A DNA stretch of 64,000 nt from Marinobacter zhanjiangensis (GTDB lineage: Bacteria > Pseudomonadota > Gammaproteobacteria > Pseudomonadales > Oleiphilaceae): positions 434,001 through 498,000 of the forward strand of contig NZ_BMXV01000002.1 of the NCBI RefSeq assembly GCF_014651935.1, in the 5' to 3' direction. The position numbers and the translations under genes were made by a program. Positions 26,491 to 34,488 of this stretch are shown one piece after another; the first letter of the stretch is position 1, and the number at the start of each line of letters is the position of its first letter. The notes under the pieces are model-generated. The model saw only the letters and a list, made by a program, of their open reading frames with translations. It was not told where the DNA came from and did not search any database.

Positions 26491-26530
26491 CCCGAACGTT
26501 CCTTTCCTGCCATGGCACAATGCTACCAAA
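26491..26530 (+). repeat. Direct repeat flanking the cytochrome b561 gene, right copy
   Basis: CCCGAACGTTC at 26491-26501 and ATGGCACAATGCTACCAAA at 26512-26530; the gap between the blocks is 10 bases here against 36 in the left copy. Confidence 0.8.
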
Positions 26531-26610
26531 ACGGGCAGGGCTATTAGCCTGTTTGATTTCTGTCCACGTCGCCATGGGCGATGTTGAGTAAATAGCACAC
26601 TTCGGACATA

Positions 26611-26796
26611 GTTGCCGACTGGACTTTAACCTGGAAGGGACTTCCTGAACGTGGCTACATCCCGGAATCAAGCCCAACCATCCTGAACCGCCTGGGCCTT
26701 TCACCCGACGAGTGGCTAGGGGAAGCCTGCGAGTTTGAGGCCCGTTACGTCCGAAACCTGCGGACGGAGCAGGGCAGGCGACGACGAGCAGCCTGA
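26611..26796 (+). pseudogene. 3' remnant of a REP-associated (Y1/IS200-like) transposase
   Basis: A start-less frame of 61 codons: VADWTLTWKGLPERGYIPES, then SPTILNRLGLSPDEWLGEAC and an Arg-rich end. It matches the C-terminal end of the roughly 300-residue Y1-type transposases common in Marinobacter and relatives as I remember them (pattern VDWTGR...RGxIPxxxPxIlxRLgLxPdxWl). The catalytic HUH part is absent. A full-length repeat element starts 45 bases downstream, as expected if such a transposase spread the repeats. Confidence 0.62.
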
Positions 26797-26840
26797 TCGG
26801 GCGCCCTCATCCAGCAATCCATCCGTACTGGCACCCTGCC

Positions 26841-26994
26841 AGGAGCCTTGCTCGGCTTGAATTCGAGGGCGTTGGGTGAAAATCACCCGAAATGACTAAA
26901 TATTGATCAGGCGTGCTGTGGCCGGCGCCATTGAGCTGTGGTTCGCCGCGAAGGGGAGTGAGGTTTGAGCCTTCTTCTTTGGCGGCGCCTGTCC
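26841..26994 (+). repeat. REP-like repeat, full length (element 7)
   Basis: Longest copy: GAGCCTTGCT, TGAATTCGAG, TATTGATCAGGCGTGCTG, GAGCTGTGGTTCGC and CTTTGGCGGCGCCTGTCC, in the order seen in element 4. It contains an internal hairpin GGGTGA/TCACCC. It directly joins the truncated amidase-like frame. Confidence 0.75.
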
Positions 26995-27197
26995 TTGCCA
27001 AAAGAGGCAAGGCTTTCAAGGACTATTGGCAAAGAGGCAATGAGACAGATGCCAACCGAAGTGGCGACCATATTGATTTATGGAACAAGAGTGAAATCAC
27101 CAGCTCGTCGATGCTATATCGGTCCTTTGCCGAATTCTTCGGTATGGTTTCAGACTTGAATAACAGTAAGAAGATCTGGTTCTGGGAGGTTAAGTGA
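26991..27197 (+). pseudogene. C-terminal fragment of a Tae4-like amidase effector gene
   Basis: Frame without a credible start, beginning at the repeat end. It contains SGDHIDLWNKSEIT, matching the GHIDLW motif (catalytic His and Asp) of type VI secretion amidase effector family 4, and ends with NNSKKIWFWEVK, like the C-terminus of that family as I recall it. The N-terminal half with the catalytic Cys is missing, so it should be inactive. The frame overlaps the next gene by one base (TGATG), the layout of an effector and its partner. The DNA is AT-richer than the surroundings. Confidence 0.5.
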
Positions 27198-27430
27198 TGT
27201 CCCAAGGTAAGCGGGCGTTCCTGTCTGCTGGTTTCGTAGCTATTGTGACATTGGTGTCCGGTTTTCTGGTGTTTTTATATAGCTACAATGCCATTACGGA
27301 TACTGTTCTGACGGACGAGCAACGTTTGGAAGGGTCAAGATTCGTCTTCTCTGTCACATTGCCTAGTTATCTGGCGATTTCGATTCTGATCGGAGCGGTT
27401 GTGTACTTGTTGATGAGGCGCTCAAAGTAA
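27197..27430 (+). CDS. Small two-helix membrane protein, partner of the effector fragment
   Basis: A 77-residue protein with an N-terminal helix (FVAIVTLVSGFLVFLYSYNA) and a C-terminal helix (YLAISILIGAVVYLLMRR) around a polar loop that should be periplasmic (TDTVLTDEQRLEGSR). GGGAGG is seven bases before the ATG at 27197. By position it could be an immunity or accessory protein for the truncated amidase-like gene, but known Tai4 immunity proteins are soluble periplasmic ones, so this is only a possibility. AT-rich like the fragment upstream. Confidence 0.6.
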   Translation: MSQGKRAFLSAGFVAIVTLVSGFLVFLYSYNAITDTVLTDEQRLEGSRFVFSVTLPSYLAISILIGAVVYLLMRRSK

Positions 27431-27601
27431 CCAGTCGAAAAAAAGCTTTACCACCGTGGAAACATGACGCCGGGACGGATAAATAGGTCTGTCCCGGTTT
27501 TCCGATAACTGATTCCTTTCACGCTGGCTTCGGTGTAAATACACTATAGCCAATCATCCTGCTATGGGTAAGACCGCTTTGACGACAGGACGGTTCCATT
27601 C

Positions 27602-27614
27602 GCGGCGCCTGTCC
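27602..27614 (+). repeat. REP-like repeat end (element 8)
   Basis: GCGGCGCCTGTCC, same end and orientation as the other elements; the upstream part is not recognisable. Confidence 0.55.
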
Positions 27615-27658
27615 CTCTTTCAGATCATGTCTATAGCTTTTTATGGCTTTTTCTTAGG

Positions 27659-28219
27659 TCAGTGGCGAACCTCAACAACGAGGCGCGGCGGACTACTCAG
27701 CTCACGGACCCGATAGCGGTTCGGCGACTCGACACCGAGGACCCATGTCACGACAGCCTCGAAGTCGCACGTCAGCTCCAGCTCAGAGAGGACCAGCAGG
27801 CCCGTCATACGCTCACGATCGGTGACCGTTGGCTGGCCCTCCCGGGTGTGCGCATTCGCAGGGTAGATCCGTACCTCGAGCCAGCCATCGCCGGCCACCG
27901 GTGTTACCTTGCCAGACCCGCACTTCCGCACGGGTTGATCAATGTACTCGGTGTGATAGCCCGGCACCCGTTCATCGAACTCGAAGACGATCCGGTCGAA
28001 GCCGTCGTGGGTGCCAGTGCGCACGGCGAGGAGGGTTGCCGGGCGCGCATCTGGCTGCGGCCGGTCGAGGATTCCGGCAGTCCATTCAGACGTATAGGTG
28101 GCCTCCGGGCCAGCGTGGGTCTGTGCTGAGCCATCCCGTTCGCCCAAAACGCCGCTGCATCCGGCCAGGGCGATGAAGACGGTTGCAGCAACTGCTGTGG
28201 TGTACTGTCGGATCCTCAC
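27659..28219 (-). CDS. Lipoprotein with AMIN-like domain
   Basis: A 186-residue protein starting at GTG behind GGAGGAAGG. The type II signal peptide ends ATVFIALAGC with Cys21 as lipid site. The mature domain starts RTGTHDGFDRIVFEFDERVPGYHTEY (cut here as two blocks at the Phe) and closes with RLVVEVRH, the pattern of AMIN-like beta-sandwich domains that bind peptidoglycan or envelope proteins. A disulfide between Cys99 and Cys150 or so is possible. A decayed copy of its signal-peptide region lies at 29752-29806. Function beyond the envelope location is unknown. Confidence 0.8.
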   Translation of the reverse strand: MRIRQYTTAVAATVFIALAGCSGVLGERDGSAQTHAGPEATYTSEWTAGILDRPQPDARPATLLAVRTGTHDGFDRIVFEFDERVPGYHTEYIDQPVRKCGSGKVTPVAGDGWLEVRIYPANAHTREGQPTVTDRERMTGLLVLSELELTCDFEAVVTWVLGVESPNRYRVRELSSPPRLVVEVRH

Positions 28220-28323
28220 TGTCCTTCCTCCTCGTTCGACTTCGGGCGAATGCTGTCATCCGGGTTCGAGTTTTTAGGTCGATGTCCAGTTTGTTCTATA
28301 GCCCATTGATTGATATAGCTTTT

Positions 28324-28338
28324 GCGAGTGCCTGTCCA
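28324..28338 (+). repeat. REP-like repeat end (element 9), diverged
   Basis: GCGAGTGCCTGTCC, same orientation as the others. Confidence 0.4.
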
Positions 28339-28433
28339 CGTTTCGATCTATGTCCTGGATATCTGCCCCTCATTATATGGGGTAACATCGGTTGGCGAAG
28401 TACCAGCCCCCTCAACCTTTGCAGGAGAAAAAA

Positions 28434-29561
28434 GTGTCAGATAACAACATCGAACTTACTTCCACCATTAGTGAAGATAACAAACTGGAACTTGCCCTGC
28501 GCGAGATCGAGATCCCGCAGCCGGGCGAAAACCAGGTGGTCATCCGCGTCGAAGCCGCCCCTATCAACCCGTCTGACCTGGGAGTGATGTTCAGCGCGGC
28601 TGATATGACGACGGCCAGTCAATCCGGTAGCGCCGATCGCCCGGTCATCAGTGCCGATGTTCCGGCCAAATTCATGGGCGCCGTTAAAAAGCGTGTTGGC
28701 AAGCCCATACCCGTGGGCAATGAAGGCGCCGGTACCGTTGTCGCTGCAGGCTCATCCGCCGCAGCGCAAAGCCTGGTGGGCAAAACCGTTGCGTTCATTG
28801 GCGGCGGTAGCTACCGCAAATACCTCTGTGCCAATGTTCAAAGCTGTCTGGAACTGGAATCGGGTACGACGGCAGACGAAGCCGCTTCAAGCTTTGTGAA
28901 TCCGCTAACGTCATTGGCCATGGTAGAAACCATGCGCGCCGAAGGTCACAAGGCTATCGTTCACGCTGCTGCCGCCTCTAACCTCGGGCAAATGCTCAAC
29001 CGCATCTGCATCGCCGACGGCATCGACCTGGTCAACATCGTCCGCAAGCCGGAACAGGAAGCACTGCTGCGTGACCAGGGTGCCAAATACGTGGTCAACT
29101 CCAGTAGCGACAGCTTTATGGCAGACCTGACCCAGGCACTGATCGACACCGGCGCTACTATTGCTTTCGACCCAATCGGTGGCGGTCGCCTGGCCAGTGA
29201 TATTCTCACCTGCATGGAAGCCGCCGTCTCTCGCGACATGACTGAATACAGCGTGTATGGATCTGACATCTACAAACAGGTTTATATCTATGGCGGTCTT
29301 GATCGCGGCCCCATCACACTGAACCGCAACTTTGGTTTTGCCTGGGGTGTGAACGGCTTTCTGTTGTTCAATGCGTTAGGAAAACTGGGTACAGAAACCA
29401 ACATCGCCATGCGCAAACGCGTAGCCGCGGAAATCAAAACCACGTTCGCCAGTCACTACACTCATGAAGTGTCACTGGCCGGTGCGTTACAACTGGATGC
29501 AATCTCGGCTTACGGCAAAATGGCGACCGGACAGAAATTCCTGATCAAACCACAGAGCTAA
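28434..29561 (+). CDS. Zinc-independent MDR-family NAD(P)H quinone/alcohol dehydrogenase-like protein
   Basis: A 375-residue medium-chain dehydrogenase/reductase. The N-terminal GroES-like domain has NQVVIRVEAAPINPSDLG and VGNEGAGTVVAAG; the zinc-binding His and Glu are lacking, as in quinone oxidoreductase-like members. The cofactor domain has KAIVHAAAASNLGQMLNR in place of the GxGxxG motif and FDPIGGGRLASDIL. I use the GTG at 28434, behind CAGGAG, instead of the ATG at 28392. The substrate is unknown. It is a single gene between repeat elements 9 and 10. Confidence 0.85.
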   Translation: MSDNNIELTSTISEDNKLELALREIEIPQPGENQVVIRVEAAPINPSDLGVMFSAADMTTASQSGSADRPVISADVPAKFMGAVKKRVGKPIPVGNEGAGTVVAAGSSAAAQSLVGKTVAFIGGGSYRKYLCANVQSCLELESGTTADEAASSFVNPLTSLAMVETMRAEGHKAIVHAAAASNLGQMLNRICIADGIDLVNIVRKPEQEALLRDQGAKYVVNSSSDSFMADLTQALIDTGATIAFDPIGGGRLASDILTCMEAAVSRDMTEYSVYGSDIYKQVYIYGGLDRGPITLNRNFGFAWGVNGFLLFNALGKLGTETNIAMRKRVAAEIKTTFASHYTHEVSLAGALQLDAISAYGKMATGQKFLIKPQS

Positions 29562-29715
29562 CGTTTAGCGCCTGGCCGCAAGGCGATCCTGGTACGCGGA
29601 CGTCAGATTGACTCCAGCGCCTGGGTGAACGGTAAGCCTGCGGACCAATGTCTCTGAACTAGCCCCAGTTTTACGGACACCCGGATCAGCGGTTCAGGGA
29701 CGTTGGTTTTACGTT

Positions 29716-29739
29716 TTCTTTTTCGAGAACGCCTGTCCC
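29716..29739 (+). repeat. REP-like repeat end (element 10), diverged
   Basis: Pyrimidine-rich tract followed by GAGAACGCCTGTCCC. Confidence 0.45.
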
Positions 29740-29751
29740 AGATACGCGATC

Positions 29752-29806
29752 ACGCCGCCTCATCCGGCCAGGGCGAGGCAGGCGGTGATCACAACTGCAG
29801 TTGCAT
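29752..29806 (-). pseudogene. Remnant of a lipoprotein signal-peptide region
   Basis: On the minus strand it reads ATAVVITACLALAG and then a stop where the lipobox Cys should be. This parallels TTAVAATVFIALAGC of the intact lipoprotein at 27659-28219; the shared DNA includes CATCCGGCCAGGGCGA. It begins a few bases after repeat element 10. Confidence 0.55.
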
Positions 29807-29897
29807 CCTGGGATGCTTGTCCACGCAAGTTTTCGACTGGCACCCTTGATCCCGGGGAGGCGTCCAATTATGTCCAGGGGGGTGCCGTTTCTGCGCT

Positions 29898-30944
29898 TTA
29901 AGCGCCCACCAACGCTTTTAAAGCTTCGATCATCCGCTCAGAAAACAATCCGCATACTACCCCAACTAGCAGCGCACCTTGCCAGTTAACACCTATTTTA
30001 ATACTTCTACTAAGAGAGGTGTGTTCGAAAATGTTGAACATCAGCAAAGCCAAAATACCGGATGAAATACCGGGGCCGGTTGCTAGTTGGGTACCAAGTG
30101 CGCTAAAGAATTCGCTCAAACTAGCCGACGCATTTTGTTCCACGGAATATTTTAGCGAAACTCCTAATAATGCAGATAATACGGCTATTATTGAAAGAAC
30201 ATAGGGCCTTGGCGAAACGGACACCGTCGTTGAAACTGAATCAAAACGACTTTCAGTTTTTTCCTTTTCCCGAAATTGACCTTCTACTGTAAAGTTGAAT
30301 TTTTTGGCGGAGAACATGCTACGTTCAAACTTCAAAACGTATGTTGTGGCATAAAATGAATCTGGCTCTATGTTCGCTATTGCGACTTCTCTTGAGTCTT
30401 TTCCTATAGTGCTTTCTATCTCTTTAACCTGCTCCAGCTTCGATAAAAAAAGCGTTTCCAGTGCGCCTTTTCCATTCTGTACCAAAAACCATTTATCTAT
30501 CGCAATAGCCGCATCTTCTGACGAGCTAATAACGAATGCCATAGACGACCTTTCTTTTCTAACTCTTTCAACGCTCTTTTCGATAAAGCCAGTAAACAAT
30601 TTAAAGTAGGCGCGCCAATAGAAAGGATTTATGTCTTGGATTATTCGATGAATATGATTTTTTTCTATATCTAGAATTCTATTTTGAACTTCTTCATTTT
30701 CAGCGAACAAATAATCTTTCAATATTTGCGTCAGGTCTTCACATAGTTTTGCGTGGCGCTCTTTGGCCGCGACAGTTGAGGAATCTTTAACTTCAACTAG
30801 CTCGACGCCATCAGGTATCTGCGGGTTTAGGTTTACCAAATCCAAAACAGCAGAGCCTAGATTCTCGATCCTAACTCTATAAGCAGCTTCATTTGACCTG
30901 GAATCAGAAAGCTGTTCCTCTAGGTCCATTTTAATCCTTGACAT
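29898..30944 (-). CDS. Uncharacterised protein with C-terminal membrane helices, AT-rich gene
   Basis: A 348-residue protein I do not recognise. The N-terminal 250 residues are soluble and largely helical, with a possible coiled coil (HAKLCEDLTQILKDYLFAEN) and a beta-rich section around FYATTYVLKFERSMFSAKKF. The C-terminal 100 residues have three or so hydrophobic helices (VLSIIAVLSALLGVSLKY, ISSGILALLMFNIFE, GALLVGVVCGLFSERMIEAL). The base composition is much more AT-rich than the surroundings, a sign of transfer. ATG at 30944 lacks a good ribosome binding site; the ATG five codons on is an alternative. A membrane-linked defence or sensing role is conceivable but not shown. Confidence 0.65.
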   Translation of the reverse strand: MSRIKMDLEEQLSDSRSNEAAYRVRIENLGSAVLDLVNLNPQIPDGVELVEVKDSSTVAAKERHAKLCEDLTQILKDYLFAENEEVQNRILDIEKNHIHRIIQDINPFYWRAYFKLFTGFIEKSVERVRKERSSMAFVISSSEDAAIAIDKWFLVQNGKGALETLFLSKLEQVKEIESTIGKDSREVAIANIEPDSFYATTYVLKFERSMFSAKKFNFTVEGQFREKEKTESRFDSVSTTVSVSPRPYVLSIIAVLSALLGVSLKYSVEQNASASLSEFFSALGTQLATGPGISSGILALLMFNIFEHTSLSRSIKIGVNWQGALLVGVVCGLFSERMIEALKALVGA

Positions 30945-31320
30945 TTAATATAACCATTTTTAGAAGCTAACAAAGCTGTAGAAAATCCGGTTCCGGGCGA
31001 TTCTCACCACCTGAATGCTAAACGTTTTAACCCGCCCTTCAACGGAACGGTTCTCCAGATTCTAATGTATGGGAAGCAGTTTTGGCTCCAGGAGGCTGCG
31101 AAGGCCCGTACTGCCTACTTCCAGACGGCCTATGCTCGGCACTTTTGTCTCCGGCATCATGCCGCCAACCTCCCGATATTATGCACCAGGCAGTATAGCT
31201 GCCACTGCCACGTACTTTTCTCTTGCCCCGCAGGCTGAAGGTTTTTTGCGGGTGACTGTCCATGTCTTTACCCGCGTGAAAAAATGGCCTAATTAATGGG
31301 ATTGACACCACAGTCACTTG
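30945..31320. other. Intergenic region, no gene recognised
   Basis: About 375 bases between the AT-rich gene and the 3' part of the interrupted gene. A GGGTGACTGTCC-like block near 31250 is the weakest relative of the repeat family. Confidence 0.4.
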
Positions 31321-31499
31321 TTATGCGGGGCCAGTATTGTTCTGCCCCATAGACCCTAAAGTCATGTTTATAGCTTTAGACGCTTCCTCGAGCTTTCTTT
31401 GCCTTGCCCGCTCTTCAATTTTCTGGTCTAAAATCAGTTCGATGCCAAGCCTCACAACTGAGAAATGCTTCAAACATTCATCTTCGCTTAGTTCGTGAA
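31321..31499 (-). pseudogene. 3' part of a gene split by the IS3-family element
   Basis: Continues the frame of 32738-33488 after removal of the element and one TTC copy: the junction reads SLLSKGL-HELSEDECLKHF without frame change. It encodes the last 58 residues, including a charged helix (DQKIEERARQRKLEEASK), and ends with TAA on the minus strand. The intact product would have about 308 residues. Confidence 0.85.
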
Positions 31500-31507
31500 T
31501 GTAGTGG

Positions 31508-32670
<1,163 letters not shown>

Positions 32671-32737
32671 CAGACACCTCGTTTATGGTGGTGATATTAC
32701 CACCTACGTTGGTGTCCGGAATCATTGAACCACTACA

Positions 32738-33488
32738 GAAGGCCTTTACTCAATAAACTATACAGCCCTGCATGGGATACCAAAAACTGTGGCAGATGAG
32801 ATTTTAGTGCTGTGATCTTTTCTGACATTCTCATCTGCTTATATAAATCCTCATCCCATCCCGATTCATGCTTGGCGACAATATGCGCATCTTCAACGAG
32901 TCGCTCGAATACTCGACGCAAATAAACGTAGGACCCGATACCGACATCATGTGCAGCCAAGCCTATTCCTTTCGCTAGGTCTGAATAGACTTCATATGGT
33001 AGTACAGCTCGATACTTTTTGATTTCAGGAAGATTTAGAGCTGCGATTGAAGGGTACTGACCGATTTTTTCCAAAAACTGTGTTACCGACGGGCTACCAT
33101 CATCGTTGGTATGTGAGCCGCTTTGAACCTTGTATAAAAACTGCAGTTTGTGTGTGTGATTTCTGCCACAAGAGAATGCACTCAAGTAGATATCGGGCTG
33201 GATTAGAGGAGGTTCCGGTTTTTTTAAAGGGCTAGAAGTCGTGACAGCCGATATCGCTGAGTATCTTTCAACCTCTTTTTTATAGGTATCTTCCTTCAAT
33301 TCTAGAGGCAGCCCATTTCGGTCATTTCGAAATGTCGAATCTTTGCCACAATCCAGACAAAAACAATCAATGGTGCCGACATAAAAAAGCAATTTTGCAA
33401 TATGGAAAACCTGATCTCTTTCCCACTGAATCCTAGAATATAGAGGCAACTCCAAGTAAAAGTCTTCTGCGGTCATCGATTCTGCCAT
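32738..33488 (-). pseudogene. 5' part of an uncharacterised gene split by the IS3 element
   Basis: Encodes the first 250 residues of an unknown protein of about 308. Two Cys/His clusters, DCFCLDCGKDSTF (about residues 43-55) and SAFSCGRNHTHKL (about 105-117), look like zinc-binding or rubredoxin-like knuckles. A helical C-terminal half follows (GIGLAAHDVGIGSYVYLRRV, then FERLVEDAHIVAKHESGW). The ATG at 33488 is preceded by GGAAG. The current frame would end SKGLL at the element border. AT-rich compared with neighbours. I recognise similar proteins as hypothetical only. Confidence 0.8.
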
Positions 33489-33559
33489 AGTAACTTCCAG
33501 TGTATGAATTTGATCGTATAACAGCAGCTAGATAGGCCATCTTTATGATAGCGAGAATC

Positions 33560-33692
33560 TGACCGCTTCGTTATTACGCTTCATGATTCCACCATCCTTT
33601 ACCGGTCTTGGTAATGGTTTCAGAAAAATCAGCAACTTGTGCAATCGGAGAGCGGGGCTGCACACCATTATTGGGTAATAACGAAGCAGTCA
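33560..33692. repeat. MITE-like element with 18-base terminal inverted repeats
   Basis: TGACCGCTTCGTTATTAC at 33560-33577 pairs with GTAATAACGAAGCAGTCA at 33675-33692, 17 of 18. The 97 bases between encode nothing clear; a minus-strand frame of about 39 codons ending TGKGWWNHEA spans it. Confidence 0.6.
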
Positions 33693-33711
33693 AACAATGA
33701 CACCCACAAAC

Positions 33712-33745
33712 AAAAAGGCCCGGCCAATCACCGTTCGCCAGGCCT
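33712..33745 (-). terminator. Terminator of the nrdJ operon
   Basis: On the minus strand AGGCCTGGC, loop, GCCGGGCCT (one wobble) followed by TTTTTG, 25 bases after the nrdJb stop. Confidence 0.75.
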
Positions 33746-33769
33746 CCTCATCAGAAACTACCTGCTACC

Positions 33770-34468
33770 TCAACCACACTTAGAGTCGCCACAGGACAGG
33801 CACGTCGCACACCCATCCATAATAACAACAGCCTTGGTGCTGCATTTAGGACACAAAGTAGCATTAGCCGGATAATCCCCAACACTCTCATCGTTGGAAG
33901 GCGTCTTCTGAGCAGTCTCAAACTCAGCCCGCTTCTCCGCCAGAATCCGCTTGGTCACATCACTCAGCTCTTCACTCTCAATAAGACCAATAGCCTTCAG
34001 GTGTCTTTCGATCACGCCACCAATCTCAGCCACCAGGGACGGCATAAACACGCCCCCTTTCTTGAAGTAGCCACCGTTGGGGTCATACACCGAGCGCAGC
34101 TCTTCCACCAGGAAGGTTACGTCGCCGCCCTTGCGGAATACGGCGGAGATAACCCGGGTGAGGGCGATGACCCACTGGAAGTGCTCCATGGACTTGGAGT
34201 TGATGAACACTTCGTAGGGCTGCCGGCTTTCGTGGTCGGTGCCTTCGTTGAGCAGGATGTCGTTGATGGTGATGTACATCGCGTGCTCGGCCACCGGCGG
34301 CTTGATCTTGTAGGTGGTACCCAGCAGGAAGTCCGGCCGCTCGATGGTCTCGTTCATCTGGATGGGCTGAGGCTTTGCCTGTTCGGCGGCCTGAGCCTGG
34401 GCCTCCGGGTCCGCTTTCTTGACCCGGTAGCCGACGATCTGGTTGGTAATTTTCGCTGTCATGGTCAT
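33770..34468 (-). CDS. nrdJb: Class II ribonucleotide reductase, second subunit (NrdJb)
   Basis: A 232-residue protein corresponding to the C-terminal part of class II reductases, encoded separately as in Pseudomonas aeruginosa nrdJab. FLLGTTYKIKPPVAEHAMYI and GEVFINSKSMEHFQWVIAL-like text (here YEVFINSKSMEHFQWVIALT) belong to the TSCPD-type domain, and the end CPKCSTKAVVIMDGC plus CLSCGDSKCG is a Cys-rich tail that shuttles reducing equivalents to the active site. It starts 20 bases after nrdJa and must be cotranscribed with it behind the NrdR boxes. A terminator follows. Confidence 0.92.
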   Translation of the reverse strand: MTMTAKITNQIVGYRVKKADPEAQAQAAEQAKPQPIQMNETIERPDFLLGTTYKIKPPVAEHAMYITINDILLNEGTDHESRQPYEVFINSKSMEHFQWVIALTRVISAVFRKGGDVTFLVEELRSVYDPNGGYFKKGGVFMPSLVAEIGGVIERHLKAIGLIESEELSDVTKRILAEKRAEFETAQKTPSNDESVGDYPANATLCPKCSTKAVVIMDGCATCLSCGDSKCG

Positions 34469-34488
34469 GTTTCCTGTCAGTTGCCGGA

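Larger units (their letters stand above)
29562..29897. other. Intergenic region with repeat end and gene remnant
   Basis: About 335 bases; contains element 10 at 29716-29739 and the signal-peptide remnant at 29752-29806. No intact gene. Confidence 0.5.

Noticed and set aside
33590-33690. Short minus-strand frame ending TGKGWWNHEA
   Set aside because: About 39 codons, no good start, and it spans the terminal repeats of the MITE-like element.
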